From assembly GCA_019745005.1 (NCBI GenBank), contig JAIETO010000202.1:1-42375 (forward strand): 42,375 nt of DNA. The letters run 5' to 3'. Numbering within the stretch: the stretch's first letter is position 1; each line of letters opens with the position of its first letter. The position numbers were made by a program, and so were the translations under genes. The notes beneath the pieces were generated by a model, which searched no databases, was not told the origin of the DNA, and worked only from the letters and a program-made list of their open reading frames with translations. The DNA comes from Burkholderiaceae bacterium. Its GTDB lineage: Bacteria > Pseudomonadota > Gammaproteobacteria > Burkholderiales > Burkholderiaceae_D. Below, in pieces: positions 34,918 through 42,375 of the stretch.

Positions 34918-36297
34918 TCAAGGCTCGCTAATGACGAGGAAGGGATCAAACGACGGACTAACCACGCTGGTGCCATCTGTACCAAGTAAAGTCTTGTTAT
35001 TCCAATTGACCTTTCGTTGATACACGACACCAGCAGGGAAATTGCTTAGTATGGGCGTATTGGGGCTAGCAAATACCCCCATGAAAGCAAGACCGTCTGC
35101 AAGCAACACTGTGCGCGGGCCGGCGTCTTGCGGATTGTTTGCATCGGAAAATAAAAGCGCCGCGTTACTGAGTTGATTTGCAAGATTGCCGTTTGTCGTC
35201 ACGAAGGCAGAATCAGATTCTTCTAAGGTGGTGATTATTCGTCCCGCATCTTCGACTTGATACATGAAGCCCAAGCGCCCCGCCGAATTAAAGGCCAAAC
35301 TAGGATTTTTCCCCTTCTTAACGGCGCGTAAATCGCTTGACCAAGTTTGCCCACCATCGGTCGAACGCCGTAAGTGCAGCGTGCTGCCACCAATCGACAA
35401 ACCTTCTTGAAACACTAACACCACATGTTTCGAGTTACGTGGATCGACCGCAATCGCAGTTTGCGAATCCGTTTCAAAAAATTGCGCCGGATAACTTGGT
35501 TGCGAACTGGCCACCACCACACCAATTTTTTTGTCCGCACCAATCAAATTATCAAAACGATTCGTTGCGCTCACAACATCGCGAAACACGATGATGTCGG
35601 CACGTGGACCAGAATTCAGTTTCACGCGATTACCGCGAAAGACGGTATAACTTGTGCCATCGGCATGGCTGGCAAGCGGCAAGTAATTACTACCGCTAAA
35701 AGAATTACTGCGTTTATTGATGAATGTGCGCGGCAGCAATCCAGCAGTGGTCGTACTAGGGTTAGCAATGCTCGCACTCACCGCCTCCCCGTGTTCGGTG
35801 GCGACCATGAGTAAGCGTTCGGCCGAGCCATTTTTTTGCAAGAGAATTTGTGCACCACTGACCGCATCGATAAATTCGGACGTTAGCCGGACAAAACTTG
35901 GTGACGACGAAAAATTCTCAGTGCGATAGATGCGAAAACCTGCCACACCATTTTCGTCTATACCAACAAACAAACTTCCTGTCGAGTTAAAAGCCACCGA
36001 TGCGCTCGCATTCGAATACTGAGGGGGAATGCTGTTTGACAAAGACCAAGTGGTTCCGCGATTGGTCGAGACCCACAAATTGTCTAATAACGGTGGCCTC
36101 GGATCTACGGTGCGTGCCCATGCGGCAAATCGCTGTCGGTTGGTCGGGTCAATCGCAAGACTCGGATGTGAATTACTGATTTTTTCGTTGCTTTGCGCTT
36201 CGGGCACCATATTAATCAAGCGTACGGCGGCGGTCGCGCTTTGCTGATAAGTCAGAGCCAAAAATATCGATATTGCGGCAATTTTGAAATGCGCCAT
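34918..36297 (-). CDS. Secreted BNR/sialidase-like beta-propeller protein
   Basis: A 459-residue protein with a signal peptide (about 1-23). BNR/Asp-box motifs of the SxDxGxTW type are visible: STNRGTTWSLS in the first quarter and RSTDGGQTWSSDLR at about 320-333. Phrases such as SHPSLAIDPTNRQRFAAWA and TAIAVDPRNSKHVVLVFQ repeat the blade pattern. True sialidases need an Arg triad and a Tyr/Glu pair, which I cannot assign, so it may be a non-catalytic exo-propeller. The start at 36297 (MAHFKIAAIS) has GGGAGAA before it and a proper signal peptide; longer starts do not. Confidence 0.82.
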   Translation of the reverse strand: MAHFKIAAISIFLALTYQQSATAAVRLINMVPEAQSNEKISNSHPSLAIDPTNRQRFAAWARTVDPRPPLLDNLWVSTNRGTTWSLSNSIPPQYSNASASVAFNSTGSLFVGIDENGVAGFRIYRTENFSSSPSFVRLTSEFIDAVSGAQILLQKNGSAERLLMVATEHGEAVSASIANPSTTTAGLLPRTFINKRSNSFSGSNYLPLASHADGTSYTVFRGNRVKLNSGPRADIIVFRDVVSATNRFDNLIGADKKIGVVVASSQPSYPAQFFETDSQTAIAVDPRNSKHVVLVFQEGLSIGGSTLHLRRSTDGGQTWSSDLRAVKKGKNPSLAFNSAGRLGFMYQVEDAGRIITTLEESDSAFVTTNGNLANQLSNAALLFSDANNPQDAGPRTVLLADGLAFMGVFASPNTPILSNFPAGVVYQRKVNWNNKTLLGTDGTSVVSPSFDPFLVISEP

Positions 36298-36321
36298 AAC
36301 TTCTCCCATTTTGTTTATATT

Positions 36322-36417
36322 CCATTTCCAAATCAAGTGTGTCTAGGCGACGAGCCGCAGACAGTGCTGTAGCACGGCAAGGCGAAGGCAACAACGACAC
36401 GATTGATTTTGAAATGG
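36322..36417. repeat. 96-bp element with inverted ends upstream of the BNR gene
   Basis: The left end 36322-36343 and the right end 36396-36417 (22 bases each) match as an inverted repeat at 19 of 22 positions. The interior carries a GTGCT/AGCAC hairpin and GGCGA-rich units. Only one copy is seen in this window. It covers most of the likely promoter region of the BNR-propeller gene. Confidence 0.65.
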
Positions 36418-36561
36418 GGTTAGTTGGTGAAGCGCGACATCAATGCAACCGCAAGGACGCCTGCTTCACTTCCTAAGTGCCAGAACTGGAGAAAAAAGTT
36501 GCAAGAAAAATTTGAACCGCGTGTGCGAATGCGTCAGCGCGGATGTTGCCACTAAGGGCGC

Positions 36562-37158
36562 TTACTCTTTAATGAAATGCTCGCGATAGTATTTGAGTTC
36601 GTCGATAGACTCGATGATATCTGCTAAGGCCGTGTGTTTTTGATGCTTTTTAAAGCCGCTGGCAATTTCAGGTTTCCAGCGACGGCAAAGCTCTTTGAGT
36701 GTTGATACATCTAAATTGCGGTAGTGAAAAAATGCCTCTAGCTTTGGCATTCCGCGCACCATGAAGCGACGGTCTTGGCAAATGGTATTACCGCACATCG
36801 GTGATTTTCCGGCGGGTACAAAATTTCGCAAAAAGTCGATCAGCGCTTTTTCCGCGTCTGCTTCGCTGATGGTGGATGCCTTCACGCGATCAATTAAGCC
36901 TGAGCGGCCATGCGTACCTTTGTTCCATGCATCCATCTTGTCCAAAACTTCGTCCGATTGATGAATCGCGAAAACCGGCCCTTCCGCTAATACGTTCAGT
37001 TGCATATCAGTTACGACCACGGCGATTTCAATAATGCGGTCTGTATCTGGCTCTAACCCGGTCATTTCCATATCGACCCAAACCAAGTTCATTTCATTGG
37101 GCTTGTTGGGCTTAGGCAGATTCTCTGGGTTTATCGTTGGCGTGGTAGCTTGTGACAT
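36562..37158 (-). CDS. orn: Oligoribonuclease
   Basis: A 198-residue DEDDh 3'-5' exonuclease that degrades short RNA fragments, including pGpG from cyclic di-GMP turnover. Catalytic residues are visible: Asp29 and Glu31 ([16 protein letters not shown]), Asp129 (TICQDRRFM), His175 and Asp180 (KHTALADI). The N-terminus is about 20 residues longer than in enterobacterial Orn and rich in Pro/Asn, but GAGGAAG before the ATG at 37158 supports it. It is divergent from the M48 protease gene. It is relevant here because the window also encodes two cyclic di-GMP synthases. Confidence 0.97.
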   Translation of the reverse strand: MSQATTPTINPENLPKPNKPNEMNLVWVDMEMTGLEPDTDRIIEIAVVVTDMQLNVLAEGPVFAIHQSDEVLDKMDAWNKGTHGRSGLIDRVKASTISEADAEKALIDFLRNFVPAGKSPMCGNTICQDRRFMVRGMPKLEAFFHYRNLDVSTLKELCRRWKPEIASGFKKHQKHTALADIIESIDELKYYREHFIKE

Positions 37159-37287
37159 AATTCTTCCTCGGTGTTTTGTTTGGCGTTGGCCTACGCAAAA
37201 ATTCTCGCTCCAAGCTAGGCGTTGCGGCGAAAGCTTGCGTTGGTTTTTGGCGTGTTGGCGGTGTTTGGTTTAACAGTTTTTACTCGA

Positions 37288-38580
37288 ATGTGGCATTTTC
37301 CCATGATTTTTCAAACGTTTTCGGTTTTATTCGTTGCCTTCCTATTAATCACTTTGATTTTGCAATTTTGGTTAGGTTCACGTCAGATTCGCCATATTCT
37401 CACGCATCGCTCCCAGGTGCCTCTTGAGTTTGCGGAAAAAATTTCGCTCGCTGCCCATCAAAAAGCCGCCGATTACAGCATTGCGAAGACAAAGTTCGGC
37501 ATGCTGACGCTGATCGTTAATGCGGTTGTCCTCATCGGCTTTACCTTGTTTGGTGGCTTGCAGTGGTTGGCAGTGACTTTGTTTGCGCAAAACGGTGCTG
37601 GTATGGTGTATCAAATCAGCTTGCTGGTGGCTTTCGCGTTAATTAGCGGCATTATTGACCTACCCTTCGATTACTACCGCCAATTTGTGCTTGAAGAAAG
37701 ATTTGGCTTCAACAAAATGACACGGCAATTGTTTTTTGTTGACATGCTCAAAAGCACCGCAATCGGCGCAGCACTTGGCTTGCCCTTGATTTGGGTGGTA
37801 CTGAGTTTGATGGAAAAATCTGGATCGCTGTGGTGGCTCTACGCGTGGCTGGTTTGGACAGGCTTTCAACTTTTGATGATGTCGATTTTTCCGACTTTTA
37901 TCGCGCCTTTGTTTAATAAATTTTTACCCCTTGAAGACACAGAGTTGCGGGCGCGCATCGAAGGCCTGATGCGCCGCGTTGGTTTTGCTTCTAGCGGCTT
38001 GTTCGTGATGGATGGCTCTAAACGCAGCGCCCACGGCAATGCGTACTTTTCGGGTTTTGGTGCCACAAAGCGCATCGTTTTCTTTGACACCTTGCTGGCA
38101 CGTTTAAATCCACCCGAAATTGAGGCGGTCTTAGCGCATGAGTTGGGCCATTTCAAACTCAAACACATTATTAAACGTATGGCGGTGATGTTTATCCTTT
38201 CATTAGGATTCTTAGCACTTTTAGGCTATTTGAAAGAACAAATCTGGTTTTACACCGGCCTTGGAATCGACCCGCTGCTTCTCACCTCAAATGACGCGAT
38301 GGCGCTGATTTTGTTTGCCTTGAGTTTGCCTGTGTTTACCTTTGTTTTATCACCGCTAAGTTCGATTAGCTCGCGCAAACATGAGTATGAAGCGGACGCT
38401 TTCGCTGCAAAACACACGGAAGCGAATGATTTAGTGACTGCACTTGTCAAGCTGTATGAAGACAATGCCTCTACCTTGACACCTGACCCGCTGCATTCCG
38501 CATTTTATGATTCTCATCCTCCAGCATCATTGCGCATTGCGCAGTTAATGAAGGCGCAACCACAACCCTCGTTTCAATAA
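37288..38580 (+). CDS. M48 family (Ste24-like) membrane metalloprotease
   Basis: About 430 residues with several membrane spans and the Ste24/CAAX-protease layout. Zinc ligands His284 and His288 lie in HELGH, with the third at Glu366 in HEYEADAFA. The signatures FDYYRQFVLEERFGFNKMT and GSKRSAHGNAYFSGFG are also present. It is an inner-membrane protease likely used in protein quality control. The start is uncertain: ATG at 37288 or 37303 both fit, with no strong ribosome site; a TTG at 37222 is open but adds an extra hydrophobic stretch. It leads the rightward group protease - pterin dehydratase - rsgA. Confidence 0.92.
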   Translation: MWHFPMIFQTFSVLFVAFLLITLILQFWLGSRQIRHILTHRSQVPLEFAEKISLAAHQKAADYSIAKTKFGMLTLIVNAVVLIGFTLFGGLQWLAVTLFAQNGAGMVYQISLLVAFALISGIIDLPFDYYRQFVLEERFGFNKMTRQLFFVDMLKSTAIGAALGLPLIWVVLSLMEKSGSLWWLYAWLVWTGFQLLMMSIFPTFIAPLFNKFLPLEDTELRARIEGLMRRVGFASSGLFVMDGSKRSAHGNAYFSGFGATKRIVFFDTLLARLNPPEIEAVLAHELGHFKLKHIIKRMAVMFILSLGFLALLGYLKEQIWFYTGLGIDPLLLTSNDAMALILFALSLPVFTFVLSPLSSISSRKHEYEADAFAAKHTEANDLVTALVKLYEDNASTLTPDPLHSAFYDSHPPASLRIAQLMKAQPQPSFQ

Positions 38581-38600
38581 AAACGCCCATCGAGAATGCT

Positions 38601-38960
38601 ATGACGTCCACGATTAGTACAAGTTATTTACTCGCAAAAAAGTCGCTGCCAACGACAAGCGCCTTGGCAGCACAAGAGCTTCCGAATTATCTGGCTGCCA
38701 CACCGGGCTGGCAAGCGGATGGTGCCCGCATTACGAAGACTTTCGATTTTAAAAATTACTACGAAACTCTGGCATTTATTAATGCGATTGCTTATGTGAT
38801 CCATGCGGAAGACCATCATCCTGAGCTTGTCACGACCTACAATCGCTGCATTATTCGCCTCGATACACACAGCGTGAACGAGGGTAAAGGCGGCATCTCT
38901 GAAAACGATTTTATTTGCGCCGCCAAGTTTGATGCGATTTATCAGCAAAGCTTTAGCTGA
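38601..38960 (+). CDS. Pterin-4a-carbinolamine dehydratase
   Basis: A 119-residue protein with the active-site motif AEDHHPEL (His72, His73) and a late conserved His90. It dehydrates 4a-hydroxytetrahydrobiopterin, the product of aromatic amino acid hydroxylases, and can also act as a transcription cofactor. The N-terminus is about 15 residues longer than the shortest family members. The gene starts 20 bases after the protease stop, and its stop overlaps the rsgA start (TGATG). Confidence 0.95.
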   Translation: MTSTISTSYLLAKKSLPTTSALAAQELPNYLAATPGWQADGARITKTFDFKNYYETLAFINAIAYVIHAEDHHPELVTTYNRCIIRLDTHSVNEGKGGISENDFICAAKFDAIYQQSFS

Positions 38961-39874
38961 TGTCGCAAGTATCTATGCCGCTTGGCACGGTAATCGCTGC
39001 GCATGGTCGGCATTATTTGGTGCAGGCTGATGAACTGAAATTACACTGCGTCACAAGAGGGAAAAAAAGTGATGTGGCAGTTGGCGATATTGTGGAATAC
39101 CAACTCACATCAAAGAATCAAGGTGTGATCGAAAAAATTACGCCACGCAAAAGCTTGTTGTATCGATCTGATCAATACAAGTCAAAAATGCTTGCGGCGA
39201 ACTTGACACAGTTATTGATCGTCGTGGCAACCGAGCCTAGCTTTTCTGACGATTTAGTTTCACGTGCGCTGGTTGCCTCCGAGTCTTCGGGCATTAAAGC
39301 GCACATCATTTTAAATAAGATTGACGTCACTGAAAGCTTAGCCAAAGCACAGGCACGTGTTGGCTTGTATGCCAAACTTGGTTACCCCGTGCATGAAGTT
39401 TCGATCCGCGAAAATCCTGAATTTACTCAGCGTACCTTGCAGGCACTATTGGCTGGGCAGAGTACGATATTGATCGGTCAATCGGGCATGGGAAAATCAT
39501 CCTTAATTAATTTGATGATTCCCGATGCAGAGATTGCCACGCGTGAGATTTCCGCTGCCTTAGACACAGGTAAGCACACCACCACCTTTACGCGCCTTTT
39601 CCAAATGAAAACGGACAGCAAGGAAGCAACGTATGTCATCGACTCACCAGGCTTCCAAGAATTTGGTCTACATCATTTGAGCGAAGGTATGTTGGAACGG
39701 GCGTTTCCAGAATTTTTACCGCACCTAGGCAAATGCAAATTCTATAATTGCCATCACCATACAGAGCCAGCCTGCGCTGTGTTGGCCGCCGTCAACGCGG
39801 GTGAAATTAGTAAAATGCGCCATGACTTGTTTAAGCAACTAGTGCATGAAGCGGCGCAGACTATCGGGTATTAA
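38960..39874 (+). CDS. rsgA: Ribosome small subunit GTPase
   Basis: A 304-residue circularly permuted GTPase that helps mature the 30S subunit. An N-terminal OB domain (about 1-70) is followed by the permuted G motifs: NKID (119-122), P-loop GQSGMGKSS (173-181) and DSPG (228-231). The C-terminal zinc site is formed by Cys259, Cys264, His266 and Cys272. All parts are intact. The start overlaps the stop of the pterin dehydratase gene. Its stop overlaps that of the convergent diguanylate cyclase gene (shared TTAA, 39871-39874). Confidence 0.97.
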   Translation: MSQVSMPLGTVIAAHGRHYLVQADELKLHCVTRGKKSDVAVGDIVEYQLTSKNQGVIEKITPRKSLLYRSDQYKSKMLAANLTQLLIVVATEPSFSDDLVSRALVASESSGIKAHIILNKIDVTESLAKAQARVGLYAKLGYPVHEVSIRENPEFTQRTLQALLAGQSTILIGQSGMGKSSLINLMIPDAEIATREISAALDTGKHTTTFTRLFQMKTDSKEATYVIDSPGFQEFGLHHLSEGMLERAFPEFLPHLGKCKFYNCHHHTEPACAVLAAVNAGEISKMRHDLFKQLVHEAAQTIGY

Positions 39875-40875
39875 GAATCAGTGTGACTGGTTTTCGCCAA
39901 CTTAACACAATTGCGACCCGAATTTTTCGCTTCATATAACGCGGCGTCAGCGCGCTCAAACCAAGCATTTGGCGTGTCTTTATCGCGCAATTCTGCGACA
40001 CCTACTGAGGTGGTCACGAGGCATCCTTTGAAAATCGGTGTGTTCTCGATAAGGCTGCGCAACTCCTCCGCGAACTTGGCACTGGCCTCGAGCTGATTGC
40101 CTAGCGTGACAACCACAAACTCCTCACCGCCATAGCGATATAGGCCGTCGGTTGCGCGTATTCGACTGCGAATTAAATCGGCAACGCGAATCAGCACATC
40201 GTCGCCGACGCTATGCCCAAATTCATCATTAATTTTCTTAAAATGATCTAAATCGAGCAGAAGTAAGCAGGCGCCAAACTGGTTTACATCATCAGCACAA
40301 AGTTGTGACAATCTCTTATCAAATGCGCGCCGATTGCCCGCACCAGTCAAAAAATCTAAGCTCGCTTGTTGGTTGAGCTCACGATGTTGCAGGTTAGTGC
40401 GATGTGAAAAAATAGTTGAAAAAAGATTGATTAAGGTGAGCGTAACAATGACGCAGGCGAGGTCGAACAAAGGCATCACTTTGTATAGAAGCCAAACCAT
40501 GCAAAGCAAAGACAAACTATTGATTGCCAGAGCCTCTTTAGCGCGCAAAATAAAAAAAGCCGCAATCATGGTGGGATACGCCCAATAGACAATTGTCGAG
40601 CCGCGTAACGATAAGGCCGTCAGCATACCAATTGAATAGAAAATTGTAACCACGATGCCAGCAACGCGAACACGGCGCGTGCGCAAGACATACACGATTA
40701 CGCACAGCATGCCCGTGACAATTGCCAAATCAACGGCGCCCAGCCACCAGTTTCCTTGTATAAGCCGAATCACCCCAAAGGGAAGAATGCTGGGAATACT
40801 TAAGCCGCAAAGCAGCAGCAAAATGATCTCTTCCTTGGATCTTTTCATTGATGGGCGCTTACCGAGTAACATCAT
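39871..40875 (-). CDS. Membrane diguanylate cyclase (GGDEF)
   Basis: A 334-residue protein with about six hydrophobic spans in the first 155 residues and a C-terminal GGDEF domain. The active site is GGEEF, with an RATD inhibitory site five residues before it, so cyclic di-GMP synthesis with product inhibition is expected. The signal sensed by the membrane part is unknown. The start at 40875 overlaps the stop of the MFS gene by 4 bases (ATGA), so the two are translationally coupled; a downstream Met at 40848 is an alternative. Confidence 0.95.
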   Translation of the reverse strand: MMLLGKRPSMKRSKEEIILLLLCGLSIPSILPFGVIRLIQGNWWLGAVDLAIVTGMLCVIVYVLRTRRVRVAGIVVTIFYSIGMLTALSLRGSTIVYWAYPTMIAAFFILRAKEALAINSLSLLCMVWLLYKVMPLFDLACVIVTLTLINLFSTIFSHRTNLQHRELNQQASLDFLTGAGNRRAFDKRLSQLCADDVNQFGACLLLLDLDHFKKINDEFGHSVGDDVLIRVADLIRSRIRATDGLYRYGGEEFVVVTLGNQLEASAKFAEELRSLIENTPIFKGCLVTTSVGVAELRDKDTPNAWFERADAALYEAKNSGRNCVKLAKTSHTDS

Positions 40876-42122
40876 TTGACGGGGAGTTCGGTCGTTACAA
40901 CTTTGTTATGACGGAAATGAACATACGCCATCAACAAGGCGGCACCCTGCAGGAGCGAACAAAGATAAAACGATGCACCCAAGCGCCAGTCATGCGCTGG
41001 TAAATGACTCACGCGGGACAAAATTGTGGTGCCCAACAGCGGCGCGAAAATAATTGCCACACTATTGATGGCAGTAAGGGAGCCTTGGGTGAGTCCTTGT
41101 TCTTTTGGGTCCACCGCCTTTGAGACGATCGATTGCAACGCCGGCCCCGTCGCGAACGACAAGAAATTAGCAAAGATCACGCAATACATCATCCACCCCG
41201 CATCGACCACGCCATACAAAGCAAAGGCAATCGTGCCGGAACTTAAACCTATCAATACCAACTTGGTCTCACCGAAAAACTTCAGCAAGCGCGACTGTAA
41301 GCCGCCCTGCACGATCACGCCGACTAGGCCAACGATAAACAAAGCGATACCATTGTCTTTAGGACCCCAGCCAAATCGAAACTGTGTGTACAGCACAAAG
41401 GTCGTTTGCAGAATAAATTGAGCGAATACGCTCAAAGCAAAAACACTAATTAAGCCACCAATTCCTTTTAATTTTGCTAGATACAGCAAGGCAGAAAAGG
41501 GATTAGCGCGCTTGAAGGAAAACGCAGAGCGGCGCTCAAGGGGCAGCGATTCTGGCAACACAAAATAGCCATATAGCCAATTTAACAGCGCCAAACCGGC
41601 AGCAACAAAGAACGGTAGACGAACATCCATATCGCCCAAAAATCCGCCCATCATGGGACCAAAAATAAAGCCCATGCCAAACGCCGCACCCAACATACCA
41701 AAGGCTTTGCCGCGTTGTTCAGGTTGCGTAATATCTGCCATGTAGGCATTAGCAACCGCAAAGGTCGCCGCAGTGCCACCGCTAACAATACGCACGAGAA
41801 AGAGTGCCACCAAGGAAGTCGCCAGCCCGTGCACGACGAAACTACAACCTAGGCCAAAAATTGAAACCAGCAAAAGTGGACGTCGTCCATAACGGTCGCT
41901 TAGTGCGCCAAGTAGAGGTGTGCAAAAAAACTGTATCACGCCATAACTTGCCGCCAGCAAACCGTACCACAGGGCTTGTTCATCGGGCGTCGTCGTGAAT
42001 TGACCAATCAGGACGGGCAAAACGGGAATGATCAAACCAATCCCGAGAACATCCAGAAAGACCGTGAATAAGATAAAGGCTTGCGAAGCTTGGCGGTCTC
42101 TACTAAAAATTTTTTTCAACAT
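40872..42122 (-). CDS. TetA-like MFS drug efflux transporter
   Basis: A 416-residue major facilitator with 12 spans. The motif A loop is GALSDRYGRRPLL (about 72-84), and the antiporter motif region GPMMGGFLG is at about 155-163. The N-terminal span FTVFLDVLGIGLIIPVLP is characteristic of the Tet/TCR proton-drug antiporters. Relatives export tetracyclines or other drugs, but many chromosomal members have other substrates. AAAGGTC precedes the ATG at 42122. It is coupled to the diguanylate cyclase gene. Confidence 0.93.
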   Translation of the reverse strand: MLKKIFSRDRQASQAFILFTVFLDVLGIGLIIPVLPVLIGQFTTTPDEQALWYGLLAASYGVIQFFCTPLLGALSDRYGRRPLLLVSIFGLGCSFVVHGLATSLVALFLVRIVSGGTAATFAVANAYMADITQPEQRGKAFGMLGAAFGMGFIFGPMMGGFLGDMDVRLPFFVAAGLALLNWLYGYFVLPESLPLERRSAFSFKRANPFSALLYLAKLKGIGGLISVFALSVFAQFILQTTFVLYTQFRFGWGPKDNGIALFIVGLVGVIVQGGLQSRLLKFFGETKLVLIGLSSGTIAFALYGVVDAGWMMYCVIFANFLSFATGPALQSIVSKAVDPKEQGLTQGSLTAINSVAIIFAPLLGTTILSRVSHLPAHDWRLGASFYLCSLLQGAALLMAYVHFRHNKVVTTELPVK

Positions 42123-42297
42123 GCTGACCTTTGATTTTTTTAATTAAGAAAAACTTATAGACGTGGCTTCAAAAAATCTATTCAAGATATTACTGGCGCG
42201 ATGAGATACATCAACCAGTATAAAGTGCGAGTGCAAATAAATTAGTGCGGGCAAACGACATAAATACTTAAAAAACAGAGAGTATCTTCTAAATCTA

Positions 42298-42375
42298 GGG
42301 AAGTTCTGATTAAGTGTAGCGAGCGGCCAAAGTTTGGATCGAGAAGCGCACCTGTACGAGAGTACAGCGAGCACG
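42298..42375. repeat. Intergenic inverted-end element, copy 4 (cut by the window end)
   Basis: This copy follows the 19362 copy almost base for base (GGAAGTTCTGATTAAGTGTAGCGAGCGG, then CGAGAAGCGCACCTGTACGA, shortened here) until the window ends. It is in the same orientation as the other three copies. It lies upstream of the MFS gene. Confidence 0.85.

Noticed and set aside
1-42375. tRNA, rRNA, CRISPR array, prophage or integron
   Set aside because: No cloverleaf or rRNA-like sequence, no regularly spaced repeats and no integrase, transposase or phage structural gene were recognised.

Overview
The window looks like chromosome from a betaproteobacterium of the Burkholderiales, most likely an Oxalobacteraceae-type organism of moderate GC (Undibacterium-like is my guess; no rRNA gene is present to test it). 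Supporting signs are the hutU-hutH-hutD-hutI order, the local set orn / M48 protease / pterin dehydratase / rsgA, and the many envelope proteins. I see no prophage, conjugation genes, CRISPR array, tRNA or rRNA.

Layout. 1-1259: end of a two-component locus, with a truncated Hpt-REC-REC protein and a single-domain response regulator. 1522-5337: a very large DUF748/AsmA-like envelope protein. 5493-10729: histidine utilisation operon hutU-hutH-hutD-hutI, read leftwards. 11033-16772: a leftward block that contains the most interesting system, a split borosin (backbone N-methylated RiPP) pair. It has a 76-residue precursor (14487-14717) and a trans-acting peptide N-methyltransferase (11602-12441), separated by a membrane TPR-GGDEF protein and flanked by an M14 carboxypeptidase, a 66-residue protein and a small secreted protein. 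16844-20458: DUF3820 protein, threonine-aldolase-like lyase, a class D (OXA-type) beta-lactamase and an AraC/GyrI regulator. 20607-26502: a long leftward run of envelope and lipid genes with several 4-base overlaps (YncE-like propeller, polysaccharide deacetylase, sterol-desaturase family hydroxylase, EI24 protein, then a CinA-like protein and a TAXI binding protein). 26745-32401: FKBP isomerase, OprB-type porin, SSB-like protein, DUF819 transporter and a non-canonical Nramp transporter. 32545-34218: an ECF sigma/anti-sigma pair divergent from a DUF6249-like membrane protein, with two matching promoters between them. 34343-36297: a remnant of a copper ATPase and a secreted BNR-type propeller. 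36562-42122: orn, M48 protease, pterin-4a-carbinolamine dehydratase, rsgA, a diguanylate cyclase and a TetA-like MFS pump.

Non-coding structure is rich. Four copies of an intergenic element with inverted ends (about 141 bp when complete) lie at 5388, 19362, 32412 and 42298. Two long hairpin repeats of another type lie at 12538 and 17191, and a third inverted-repeat element at 36322. Clear intrinsic terminators lie at 10934, 27211 and 34601. The sigma-factor intergenic region carries the same bipartite motif (GTGAAACC, 16 bases, GTATCAA) once on each strand, which is strong internal evidence for an autoregulated ECF regulon.
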